This document shows, one piece after another, positions 53,796 through 62,437 of a DNA stretch of 64,000 nucleotides. Source of the stretch: Cellulomonas fengjieae (GTDB taxonomy: Bacteria; Actinomycetota; Actinomycetes; Actinomycetales; Cellulomonadaceae); NCBI RefSeq assembly GCF_018388465.1, contig NZ_CP074404.1, forward strand, positions 2,542,001-2,606,000, read 5' to 3'. Position 1 is the first letter of the stretch. Every line of letters begins with the position of its first letter. The notes under the pieces were generated by a model. It was not told the DNA's origin and did not search any database. It saw only the letters and a program-made list of their open reading frames with translations. A program made the position numbers and the translations under genes.

Positions 53796-54719
53796 GTGCC
53801 CCCTTCTCCGACGTTCGTGTCGTATGCCCAGAACCGGGAAGACGTGGTGCTCTGGAGGGCACTGCGTGGGATCCCGGAAGGTCGCTATGTCGACGTCGGA
53901 GCCAACGACCCCCGTCTGTTCTCGGTGACCCGCGGCTTCTACGAGCTCGGCTGGTCGGGTATCACCATCGAGCCGGTCCCGGCCTTCGCCGCGGCGCAGC
54001 GCGCGGAGCGCCCCCGCGACACGCTCATCGAGGCCGCCGTCACCGACGAGGCGATCGACACCGTCACGCTGCACGTGTTCGAGGACACCGGGCTGTCCAC
54101 GCTCGTCGACGAGGTGAGCGAGCGGCACGTGGGTGCGGGCTTCGCCGGTTCGGACGTCGTGGTCCCCGCCCGCACGCTCGACGACATCCTGGCCGAGGCC
54201 GGCTGGGACGACGTCGACATCCACTTCATGGTGGTGGACGTCGAGGGCGCCGAGGCGGCCGTCATCCGCAGCGCCGACCTCGCACGCTGGCGGCCGTGGG
54301 TGCTCGTGATCGAGTCGACCGCGCCGCTGTCGACCGAGCCGACGCACGAGGTGTGGGAGGGCGACGTCCTGGCTGCGGGCTACACCTTCTGCCTGTTCGA
54401 CGGCCTCTCCCGCTTCTACGTCTCCCCCGACCACCCCGAGCTGGTGCCGCTCGTCTCCTACCCGGCGTGCCCGCTCGACGAGTACGACACCGACGCGGAA
54501 CGCGAGCAGCGCGCCTCGATCGAGCGCCTGACCGACGAGGTGGTCCGGTGGCGCACCGCCGCACTGACCCGGTGGGCCGATCGCTCCGACAGCACCCTGA
54601 GCCGTGCCGCCGACCAGCGCCGCATCGCCGCGCTGGAGGCCGAGCTCGTCGCGGTCAGGCGGACGGTGTCCTGGCGCCTCACAGCACCGCTGCGCGCGGT
54701 GCGTGGGGTGGCTCGATGA
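53796..54719 (+). CDS. FkbM family SAM methyltransferase with C-terminal coiled coil
   Basis: 307 residues. Methyltransferase domain about 8-215: SYAQNREDVVLWRAL, then RYVDVGANDP (SAM site, about 30-39), the IEPVPAF block and MVVDVEGAEAAVI with the acidic residues. The C-terminal 80 residues form a helix with VRRTVSWRLTAPLR near the end, a motif also common at the end of coiled coils in glycosyltransferase clusters. It probably O-methylates a sugar of the glycan. GTG start; its stop overlaps the next start (ATGA). Confidence 0.88.
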   Translation: MPPSPTFVSYAQNREDVVLWRALRGIPEGRYVDVGANDPRLFSVTRGFYELGWSGITIEPVPAFAAAQRAERPRDTLIEAAVTDEAIDTVTLHVFEDTGLSTLVDEVSERHVGAGFAGSDVVVPARTLDDILAEAGWDDVDIHFMVVDVEGAEAAVIRSADLARWRPWVLVIESTAPLSTEPTHEVWEGDVLAAGYTFCLFDGLSRFYVSPDHPELVPLVSYPACPLDEYDTDAEREQRASIERLTDEVVRWRTAALTRWADRSDSTLSRAADQRRIAALEAELVAVRRTVSWRLTAPLRAVRGVAR

Positions 54720-56224
54720 CGGTCGGGACGACCTCGGCCCCGAGCATCGACGTCACGGTCGCGCTGGCGCAGCGCCTGCGGTCCGCCGCGGATGCGGCCA
54801 TCGCCCAGCCACCGGCGCGCGCCGACGAGCCGGCCGAGGACGCCGACGCCTGCCTGGCCGCGCTCGTCGCCCGGCTCCGGGACACGCGGGACCCCGCCCT
54901 GGCCTGGTTGGTCCTCACGTCCCTGGCGGGCGCGTACCCGATGGCCGAGGACGTCCGGCACATCCTGCGTCGGGTGGACCTCGAGGACACGACCGACCTG
55001 ACGCTGCACGTCCTGGACCGCGCGGACACGATCGCCTCCGAGCACGCCTCCGTGCGCCGGCACGCGGTGGTGACCACCGGGGTCGTCGTCGACGTCGACA
55101 TGTGCGCGCGCCACCCCTTCCACAACGGGATCCAGCGCACCGCCCGGGAGGTGGTGCGGGCCTGGTCGACCGAGCACGACACCGTCCTGACGGCCTGGAC
55201 CTCGAGCGCGGGGATCCTGCGCACGCTGACGCCCGACGAGCAGGAGCTCGCGGCCCGGTGGGACGACTCGTTGCGCGACCGCCCGGCGAGCGAGACGGAT
55301 CCCGACGACGAGACCGACATCGTGATCCCGTGGGGCGCGACGCTCGTGCTGGCCGAGGTCCCGCTGGCGGACCGCTGCCCCCGCCTGGCGGCCCTCGCGG
55401 AGATGTCCGGGACCCGGGTCGTCTGCATCGGCTACGACGCGATCCCCGTGATCAGCGCCGACCTGCGCCCGCTCGGCGAGCCCAACGGCTTCGCGAGCTA
55501 CCTCGCGGTCATCAAGCACGCGGCGCGCGTCGCCGGGATCAGCGCGTCCGCCGCCGAGGAGTTCGCCGGCTTCGGCGCGGCGCTGTCGGCGCAGGGCCTG
55601 CCCGGCCCCGTGGTCAGCGAGGTCACGCTGCCGGCCACCGTGCCCCCCGCCCCCGAGGGCTGGGTACGGGTGCCGCCGGCGCGTCCCCTCGCGCTCGCGG
55701 TCGGCCGGCTCGAACCGCACAAGAACCACACGGCGCTGCTGCACGCGGCCGAGCGGCTCTGGCAGGAGGGGGTCGAGTTCGACCTGCGCCTGGTGGGCGG
55801 TGCCGGCTGGGACACCACCCGGGTGGAGGCGCAGCTGGACCGCCTGAAGCGTGCCGGAGCGCCCGTGACCTGGGACCGCACGCTGGGCGACGACGAGCTC
55901 TGGTCGCTGCTGCGCACCGCGTCGTTCACCGTCTTCATCTCGCTGCACGAGGGCTTCGGGCTCCCCGTCGCCGAGTCCCTCGCCTGCGGCACGCCCGTGC
56001 TCACCACGAGCTACGGCAGCCAGGCGCAGATCGCCGCCGCCGGTGGCTGCCTGACCGTCGACCCGCGCGACGACGAGTCCGTGCTCGCCGGCCTGCGTGC
56101 CATGGTCACCGACCCGGACCTGCGCGCCCGGCTCCGGGACGAGGCCGCGCACTACCCCGTCCGGACGTGGCAGGACTACGCCGCCGACCTCTGGACCGAT
56201 CTCGTCGAGGGAGGAGCACCGTGA
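54716..56224 (+). CDS. GT4 glycosyltransferase with N-terminal extension
   Basis: 502 residues. Residues 1-120 are a helical extension with RLRDTRDPALAWLVLTSLAG. A GT4 domain follows (about 125-495): IVIPWG, AVGRLEPHKN and SLHEGFGLPVAESLACG (E-x7-E pair). It overlaps fkbM by 4 nt and its stop overlaps the next GT4. The next gene has the same unusual extension, so the two are paralogues. Confidence 0.88.
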   Translation: MTVGTTSAPSIDVTVALAQRLRSAADAAIAQPPARADEPAEDADACLAALVARLRDTRDPALAWLVLTSLAGAYPMAEDVRHILRRVDLEDTTDLTLHVLDRADTIASEHASVRRHAVVTTGVVVDVDMCARHPFHNGIQRTAREVVRAWSTEHDTVLTAWTSSAGILRTLTPDEQELAARWDDSLRDRPASETDPDDETDIVIPWGATLVLAEVPLADRCPRLAALAEMSGTRVVCIGYDAIPVISADLRPLGEPNGFASYLAVIKHAARVAGISASAAEEFAGFGAALSAQGLPGPVVSEVTLPATVPPAPEGWVRVPPARPLALAVGRLEPHKNHTALLHAAERLWQEGVEFDLRLVGGAGWDTTRVEAQLDRLKRAGAPVTWDRTLGDDELWSLLRTASFTVFISLHEGFGLPVAESLACGTPVLTTSYGSQAQIAAAGGCLTVDPRDDESVLAGLRAMVTDPDLRARLRDEAAHYPVRTWQDYAADLWTDLVEGGAP

Positions 56225-57783
56225 CCCGGACCGTCAACCCGCGGTACGCCGTCGGTCGCACCCTCGCGCGCGCCGGTGCGATCCGTGCGCGCGTCGGGGA
56301 ACCCCGCGTGTCGCCGTCGCAGTGGCACCGCCGGCTGCTCACGCTGGCCCGGGCGCTCGAGCCCGACGTGCCGGGGTCGCTCGACGCCACCCAGGCCGAG
56401 CACCACGTGCTGCGGCTGCTCGGCCCCGCCGACGACGCACGGACCTGGCTCGCGCTCGCGGTCCTGTCCGCCCGGTTGCCGACCGCGGACGAGGTCACCG
56501 ACGCCCGCCGGGCCGCGCAGCTCGCCGGCCCGCGCGCCCTGCTCGAGGCGGCGCGCGCGGCGGGCACCGCAGAGTCGGTCCGCCGCGAGGTCCGCGTGGT
56601 CACCGACGACACCATCGTCGACATCGGCGACCTCGTGCTCTTCCCGCTGGGCACGGGGATCCAGCGGGTGGCGCGCAGCGTGACGCGGGCGTGGCGCGAG
56701 CAGCAGTCGTTCACGGCCGTGGGGTGGACCCCGGACATGGACGCGATCTACGCGCTCGACGACGCCGCCTGCGACGCCGCGCTCTCCGGCGCCACCCGCG
56801 TGGTCGCCTATCCCCACGATGACGACACCGACGGCGACGACGCACCCGTGACGGTGGTCGTGCCCTGGCGCGGCACCTACGTGCTGCCGGAGCTCGCCAT
56901 CCAGGCCCGCCGGTGCGCCTCCCTCCAGTCGATGGCGCGGTTCTCCCGCACCCGCTGCGGCGTGATCGGCTTCGACTGCGTGCCGCTGACCTCTGCCGAG
57001 ACCTCCGCGACCGGGTTCCCCGCGGTCTTCGCGCTCAACCTGGCGGCAGTCGCCGAGTTCGACGTCGTCGCGACGATCTCCCGCGCCGCGGCGGCGGAGT
57101 ACGAGGGGTGGCGGCGCATGCTCGCCGGCGCCGGGCTGCCGGGGCCTCGCGTGACTCCCCTCCTGCTGCCCGCCCACGCGCCGAAGCCGTCCCCGAAGGC
57201 GCTGCAGGACGCGCGCGAGCGCTTCGTGGTCGCCCAGATGCCGTTCGTCCTGTGCGTCGGCAGCCACGAGCCGCGCAAGAACCACCTGGCCGTGCTGCAC
57301 GCGGCCGAGGTGCTCTGGCGGCGCGGCATGCAGTTCAGCCTGTCCTTCGTCGGCGGCAACTCGTGGAACAGCGACGAGTTCACCGAGCGGCTCGGCGAGC
57401 TGATCGGCGCGGGCCGCCCGGTCGAGTCGGTGAGCAGCCTGAGCGACCGGATGCTCTGGGGCGCCTACCGACTGGCTCGGTGCACGGTCTTCCCGTCGGT
57501 CAACGAGGGGTTCGGCCTGCCCGTGGCCGAGTCGCTCGCCGCGGGGACGCCGGCGATCACCTCCGACTTCGGCTCGATGCGGGAGATCGCCGCGCACGGC
57601 GGCGCGCTGCTCATCGACCCGCGGCGCGAGGACCAGCTCGTCGACGCGCTCGAGCGGATGCTCACCGACGACGAGCTGCACGCCACGCTCAGCGCGCAGG
57701 CCGTGTCCCGGCCCGAGGGCACGTGGGAGCAGTACGCAGCCCGCCTGTGGGAGATCTTCCACACCACGGCGGTGGACGGTTGA
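56221..57783 (+). CDS. GT4 glycosyltransferase with N-terminal extension, paralogue of 54716
   Basis: 520 residues. Extension (about 1-135) with ARTWLALAVLSARLPTADEVTDAR; GT4 domain with VCVGSHEPRKN and SVNEGFGLPVAESLAAG (E-x7-E). Also shares the TGIQRVARSV block near 140 with the matching NGIQRTAREV of the upstream gene. GTG start overlapping that gene's stop. It ends 76 nt before the ABC permease, so transferases and exporter probably form one unit. Confidence 0.88.
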   Translation: MTRTVNPRYAVGRTLARAGAIRARVGEPRVSPSQWHRRLLTLARALEPDVPGSLDATQAEHHVLRLLGPADDARTWLALAVLSARLPTADEVTDARRAAQLAGPRALLEAARAAGTAESVRREVRVVTDDTIVDIGDLVLFPLGTGIQRVARSVTRAWREQQSFTAVGWTPDMDAIYALDDAACDAALSGATRVVAYPHDDDTDGDDAPVTVVVPWRGTYVLPELAIQARRCASLQSMARFSRTRCGVIGFDCVPLTSAETSATGFPAVFALNLAAVAEFDVVATISRAAAAEYEGWRRMLAGAGLPGPRVTPLLLPAHAPKPSPKALQDARERFVVAQMPFVLCVGSHEPRKNHLAVLHAAEVLWRRGMQFSLSFVGGNSWNSDEFTERLGELIGAGRPVESVSSLSDRMLWGAYRLARCTVFPSVNEGFGLPVAESLAAGTPAITSDFGSMREIAAHGGALLIDPRREDQLVDALERMLTDDELHATLSAQAVSRPEGTWEQYAARLWEIFHTTAVDG

Positions 57784-57859
57784 CACGGAACGTCCCGGTA
57801 CGCTGTCGGGGCCGATCCAGCGGTCGGCCGCAGGACCATCCGCTTGGAGCGACGAACGA

Positions 57860-58762
57860 ATGACATCCATCAGCGAAGAGCGGGCTGCTCGCCTCCGTCT
57901 CGAGCCCATGCGCACCACGGGCCCCAAGCCCGGCCTGGCGGCCGGCACAGCGGCCCAGATGAAAGAGATCTGGCAGCACCGCGAGCTGCTGAACATGCTC
58001 ATCCGGCGCGAGCTCAAGTCGCGCTACAAGGACAGCGCCCTGGGCTTCGTCTGGAGCCTGCTGCGCCCGCTCGCCCTGCTGCTCATCTACTTCGTCGCCC
58101 TCGGGCAGTTCCTCGGGGCCGCGCGCCAGATCCCCGACTTCGCTGTGTTCATCTACACGGGACTCACCGCGTGGGGGCTGTTCTCCGAGGCGGTGACCAC
58201 CGGGTCCGCGTCGATCGTCAACAACGGCGGCCTGATCAAGAAGGTGTACCTGCCGCGGGAGATCTTCCCGCTCAGCGCGCTGGGCTCCTCGCTGTTCAGC
58301 TTCGCGATCCAGCTGATGATCCTGTTCACCGCGACCATCGTCGTCGGCGACGTGCCCACCGGCAGCAAGTGGCTCTACCTCCCCCTGTCGCTGGCGGTCA
58401 TCATCGTCACCGCGCTGGGCTGGTCCCTGCTCCTGTCGGCCGTGAACGTCTACCTGCGGGACGTCACCTACCTCGTCGAGATCGCGCTGATGATCGCCTT
58501 CTGGGCGTCGCCGATCGTCTACTCCTGGGCCCTCGTGCAGGACAAGGCCAGCCCGCTGCTCGAGCAGATCTACCTGACCAACCCGATGACCGTCGCGGTG
58601 ATGGGCTTCCAGCAGACGTTCTGGATGGCCGGCCGCGACCAGCCCGTCCCGGAGAACCTGGGCACGCTGCTCGGCATCTGGCTGGCCGTCGGCATCGTCT
58701 TCGTCTGGGTCGCGCAGCGGGTGTTCGTGCGCCTCCAGGGCAACTTCGCACAGGAGCTGTGA
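57860..58762 (+). CDS. wzm: ABC transporter permease Wzm-type
   Basis: 300 residues, six membrane spans, of the ABC-2 permease family that exports O-antigen or teichoic acid. N-terminal cytoplasmic region with LLNMLIRRELKSRYKDSALGFVWSLLRP (an amphipathic interface helix). The KKVYLPREIFPLS loop is typical of Wzm/TagG. It forms the channel with the ATPase that overlaps its stop (TGATG). The glycan is polymerised on a lipid carrier inside the cell and then threaded out. Confidence 0.92.
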   Translation: MTSISEERAARLRLEPMRTTGPKPGLAAGTAAQMKEIWQHRELLNMLIRRELKSRYKDSALGFVWSLLRPLALLLIYFVALGQFLGAARQIPDFAVFIYTGLTAWGLFSEAVTTGSASIVNNGGLIKKVYLPREIFPLSALGSSLFSFAIQLMILFTATIVVGDVPTGSKWLYLPLSLAVIIVTALGWSLLLSAVNVYLRDVTYLVEIALMIAFWASPIVYSWALVQDKASPLLEQIYLTNPMTVAVMGFQQTFWMAGRDQPVPENLGTLLGIWLAVGIVFVWVAQRVFVRLQGNFAQEL

Positions 58763-59970
58763 TGAGCAACCCCACGGTCGTCCAGGTCAACGACCTGTCC
58801 AAGCGCTTCGTGATCCGCAAGGAGAAGTCGCTCAAGGAACGGGTGGTCAACTTCGGCCGCTCGAACCTGCACAAGGAGGACTTCTGGGCGCTCCGTGACG
58901 TGAACATCGCCATCGAGTCCGGGACGACGGTCGGCCTCATCGGGCCGAACGGCTCGGGCAAGAGCACCCTGCTCAAGATGATCGGCGGGATCCTGCAGCC
59001 CACCACGGGCACCGTGCAGGTCCGCGGCCGGATGGCCGCGCTCCTGGAGCTCGGGGCCGGGTTCCACCCCGACCTCACGGGCCGCGAGAACGTCTACCTG
59101 AACGCGTCGATCCTGGGGCTCAGCACGGCGCAGATCGACCGGTACTTCGACGCGATCGTCGACTTCTCCGGCATCGAGCCGTTCATCGACACCCAGGTCA
59201 AGTTCTACTCGTCGGGCATGTACGTGCGCCTCGCCTTCTCGGTGGCCGTGCACGTCGACCCCGACCTGCTCCTGGTCGACGAGGTCCTCGCCGTCGGTGA
59301 CGAGCCGTTCCAGCGCAAGTGCATGGACCGCATCCGCCAGTTCCAGACCGAGGGCCGCACGATCGTGCTGGTGACGCACGGCCTGGACCAGGTGGCGGAG
59401 CTGTGCGACCGGGCCATCGTGCTCGAGCACGGCGTCGTGAAGGCCGACGGCGCCCCGCGCGACGCGCTGCGCGTGCTGCGCACCGACTTCGACCAGATCC
59501 GCGCCGATGAGCTCCAGCGCGAGCGGGCCGACACGTCGGCCCAGGGCGCCGAGGCGCGCCCCAGCGCGCGCATCGTCAGCGCGCAGGTCCTGCAGGACGG
59601 CCAGCCCGTGGACACCATCTCCGTCGGGACACCGATCACCATCCGCGTCACCCTCGAGGCCGCCGACCCGCTCGAGTCCTGGATCCTCGGGTTCGGCTTC
59701 GACTCCGCGGGGGGCCAGACCATCTACGGGACCAACAGCAAGCTGCTCAAGGTCGCCCTGCCCACGGTCGTCGGGACGGCGTCGTTCGACTTCGACGTCC
59801 CGCAGGCCCGTCTGGGCGAGGGCGCCTACACCGTGCACGGCGCCATCGCCGACGCCTCGGGCGCCGAGATCCACCGGCTGCGCGAGGCCGCCCGGGTGCA
59901 CGTCACGACCCCCGGCACCGAGATCGGGTTCGTCCACCTCGGCGCGACGCTCGCGGCCACCCCGGTCTGA
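58762..59970 (+). CDS. wzt: ABC transporter ATPase Wzt-type with C-terminal carbohydrate-binding-like domain
   Basis: 402 residues. ATPase domain: Walker A GPNGSGKST (61-69), signature SSGMYVRL (150-157), Walker B LLLVDE (169-174), and the DEVLAVGD stretch of polysaccharide exporters. Residues about 265-402 form an extra beta-rich domain like Wzt_C (PF14524), with FGFDSAGGQTIYGTNS and a late VHLGATLAAT end. In Gram-negative bacteria this domain recognises the capped end of the O-antigen before export. Its presence here beside the 1368-residue fusion protein is the strongest link for a capping system. Confidence 0.93.
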   Translation: MSNPTVVQVNDLSKRFVIRKEKSLKERVVNFGRSNLHKEDFWALRDVNIAIESGTTVGLIGPNGSGKSTLLKMIGGILQPTTGTVQVRGRMAALLELGAGFHPDLTGRENVYLNASILGLSTAQIDRYFDAIVDFSGIEPFIDTQVKFYSSGMYVRLAFSVAVHVDPDLLLVDEVLAVGDEPFQRKCMDRIRQFQTEGRTIVLVTHGLDQVAELCDRAIVLEHGVVKADGAPRDALRVLRTDFDQIRADELQRERADTSAQGAEARPSARIVSAQVLQDGQPVDTISVGTPITIRVTLEAADPLESWILGFGFDSAGGQTIYGTNSKLLKVALPTVVGTASFDFDVPQARLGEGAYTVHGAIADASGAEIHRLREAARVHVTTPGTEIGFVHLGATLAATPV

Positions 59971-59973
59971 CGC

Positions 59974-61707
59974 ATGCAGAGCGAGACCCTCGGCCTCGAC
60001 GCCGACGTCACGCCCCCGCAGCGGGTGCCGCTGCGGTCGCGGGCGCGCGCACGTACCGCTCGCGCCCTGCGGCGTGACGGCCACCTGTGGCCCACCGTCA
60101 CGCTCGTGCTGTGGATCATCGTGTGCTGGGCTCGGCCCATCCTGCGCGACCCCCGCAACCTGCGGCTGTCCAACCCCGGTGACTCGGAGTCGTTCGCGTA
60201 CTACCTCTCGTGGAACGTGCACGCCCTGACCAACCTCGAGGACCCGTTCTTCGCGCCCAACCTCTACGCCCCCGAGGGCCTCGACCTGGGCAACGCGATC
60301 TCCGTGCCGGCCGTCTCCATCCTCGTGTCGCCGATCTCGGCGGCGTTCGGGGGGACAGCCGGGTACAACGCAGCGATCCTCCTGTCGATCCTGTTCGCGG
60401 GCCTGGCCGTGTACCTGCTCGCCCGCGAGCTCACCGGGTCGGTCGTGGGCGGGACGCTCGCCGGTGCGCTGATGGTCGTGAGCCCGTACGTGACCGGGCA
60501 CTCGCTCAGCCACCTCAACCTCATGTGGGTGTTCGGGCTGCCGCTGCTCGCCTACCTGGTCGTGCGGGCGGTGCGGGGCACACTGCGGCGCCGGTGGCTG
60601 GTCGTGTGGACCGCCGCCATCGTGGCCTTCACCCTCGGCGCGTCGACCGAGCTCATGGTGACCGAGAGCGTCTTCGCCCTGGTCGCCCTCGTGATCGCGC
60701 TCGTCGTGGTGCGCGGACCGGCACGCGCGACGCTGCTGCGGACGGTCCCCTGGCTCGCGCTCGGGGCCGTCATCGGTGCGATCGTGGCCTCGCCGGTCAT
60801 CGCCGCCGGACTGAGCTCCGGCATCCCGGAGTCCGTGGCCAACCCCCCGTCGCTGTACTCGAGCGACCTCACGAACGTGGTCGTGCCGACCGAGCAGCTG
60901 CTCGTGGGCGACTCGTTCTTCGCCGACCTGCGCACCCGCTGGCTGGGTAACGGCGCCGAGAACACGGCGTACCTCCCCTTCACTCTGCTGCTGCTCGTCC
61001 TGGCCTCGGCCATCGCACGTCCCTCGCGCCTGCAGGCCGGGGTGGGCGCCTTCGCGGCGGTCGCGCTGCTGTTCAGCTTCGGTCCGGTGCTGAACATCGC
61101 GGGCAGCCCGACGGTGCCCCTGCCGTGGCGGCTGGCCGAGCTCGTCCCCGGCCTCGACCACGCCCTACCCGCCCGGTTCTCCGCGTTCGTGTTCATGGCC
61201 CTGGCCGTGCTCGTGGCGGAGGCGTGGGCGCGGCGCGCCCTGCCCCGGTGGTTCGTGGGCGGGTGCGTCGCGATCAGCGCCGTGCTGCTGCTGCCCAACC
61301 TCGCCCAGCTGGGCTTCCCGACCGACGCCCACGAGCCGCCGTTCGTCACCGACGGGGCCATCAAGGAGGTCGTCGAGCCCGGTGACAACGTCCTGGTGCT
61401 GCCGGCAGGCCAGTGGGGGCCCGGCATGCGGTGGCAGGACACGCTGGACTTCTCCTTCGACATGCCGACCGGCAACGGCGGCGGCGCGCAGGCGCCGGAG
61501 GCCCTGAGCGATCCCGTCGGCTGGGCGCTCTACAACCGCGACCTGGAGTTCGACTACGCCGGCACCCTGCCCGAGTACCTGCAGGAGTACGACGTCGACA
61601 CCGTGATCGTGGACGGCACGCACCCTGCGTGGGACGCTGTCGTGTCGGAGGCGCTGGGGACCTCCGGACGCCAGGTCGGGGGCGTGCACGTGTACGACGT
61701 CCCCTGA
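59974..61707 (+). CDS. polytopic membrane protein, GT-C-like
   Basis: 577 residues. An N-terminal basic tail precedes about 11 membrane spans; the first loop carries NPGDSESFAYYLSWNVHAL and an acidic/Asn-rich arrangement (GDSE) like GT-C enzymes, followed by PFFAPNLYAPEGLDLG. A C-terminal soluble domain (about 465-577) closes it. It begins 4 nt after the Wzt stop. The family is not named with certainty; it may be a glycosyltransferase acting outside on the exported glycan, or a modifying enzyme. Confidence 0.7.
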   Translation: MQSETLGLDADVTPPQRVPLRSRARARTARALRRDGHLWPTVTLVLWIIVCWARPILRDPRNLRLSNPGDSESFAYYLSWNVHALTNLEDPFFAPNLYAPEGLDLGNAISVPAVSILVSPISAAFGGTAGYNAAILLSILFAGLAVYLLARELTGSVVGGTLAGALMVVSPYVTGHSLSHLNLMWVFGLPLLAYLVVRAVRGTLRRRWLVVWTAAIVAFTLGASTELMVTESVFALVALVIALVVVRGPARATLLRTVPWLALGAVIGAIVASPVIAAGLSSGIPESVANPPSLYSSDLTNVVVPTEQLLVGDSFFADLRTRWLGNGAENTAYLPFTLLLLVLASAIARPSRLQAGVGAFAAVALLFSFGPVLNIAGSPTVPLPWRLAELVPGLDHALPARFSAFVFMALAVLVAEAWARRALPRWFVGGCVAISAVLLLPNLAQLGFPTDAHEPPFVTDGAIKEVVEPGDNVLVLPAGQWGPGMRWQDTLDFSFDMPTGNGGGAQAPEALSDPVGWALYNRDLEFDYAGTLPEYLQEYDVDTVIVDGTHPAWDAVVSEALGTSGRQVGGVHVYDVP

Positions 61708-61729
61708 CCGGGCAGCAGCCGGGCGGCCG

Positions 61730-62437
61730 ATGGGGGTAGCAGTGTTCGCTGGTCAGCACTACGACGAGTCGTACTACGCGGCGAACGGGCAGCTCGGTGA
61801 CCGGCCCGCCCTGCGCTACTACGACCGCCTGGTCGGCAGGTACCTGAACCCCAGGCACGTGCTCGACGTGGGCTGCGGGACCGGCCACCTGCTGGCTCGC
61901 ATGGCGCGGCACCGGCAGGCCGACGGGCTCGAGCTGTCCTCGTACTCGGCCTCCGTCGCGCGGCAGGTCTCCCCCGGGAGCACGGTCTGGGAGGACGCGG
62001 CCGTGCTGCCGCCCGGAAGGTTCGACGCCTTCACGGCCGTGCACGTCTTCGAGCACATCCCGGACGAGCCCCTTGCCGAGCTCCTCGCGCAGCTGCGCCG
62101 CGCGACGACCCCCGACGCGCGAGCGCTCGTGGTGGTCCCGGACCCCGCGGGGGCTGCCAGCAGGCTGCACGGGAGCCGCTGGAACGCACTGACCGACCCC
62201 ACCCACATCAACCTCAAGCCGCACGCCGAGTGGCTGGACTACTTCGACGCGCACGGCCTGCGCGTCGTGCGTTCCTGCTCCGACGGGCTGTGGAACTTCC
62301 CCTACTCGTCGCTCCCGATGCCGTTCGACGCCCTCCGGCACGGCCTGCCGATGGCCGCGCAGTTCCTCGCCGGGCGCATGTGGCTGACGCCGGGCTCGGG
62401 CGAGTCGTCGTTGTTCGAGCTCACCTGGGCGAGCTGA
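61730..62437 (+). CDS. class I SAM methyltransferase
   Basis: 235 residues. Motif I VLDVGCGTGHLL near residues 43-54, then GLELSSYSAS and FTAVHVFEHIPDEPLAEL (the acidic loop and post-motif helix). It is small and single-domain. The start at 61730 (ATG) is a compromise; a GTG at 61742 has a better ribosome site (GGGGG five bases before) and would remove four residues. It follows the GT-C-like gene by 22 nt. It probably methylates a sugar or lipid in this pathway. Its stop overlaps that of the convergent GT4 by 17 nt. Confidence 0.85.
   Translation: MGVAVFAGQHYDESYYAANGQLGDRPALRYYDRLVGRYLNPRHVLDVGCGTGHLLARMARHRQADGLELSSYSASVARQVSPGSTVWEDAAVLPPGRFDAFTAVHVFEHIPDEPLAELLAQLRRATTPDARALVVVPDPAGAASRLHGSRWNALTDPTHINLKPHAEWLDYFDAHGLRVVRSCSDGLWNFPYSSLPMPFDALRHGLPMAAQFLAGRMWLTPGSGESSLFELTWAS

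Noticed and set aside
57780..57804. TTGACA and TACGCT before the Wzm gene as a promoter
   Set aside because: The spacer is only 13 nt, too short for a normal -35/-10 pair, and TTGACA overlaps the preceding stop. A promoter here is possible but not supported.
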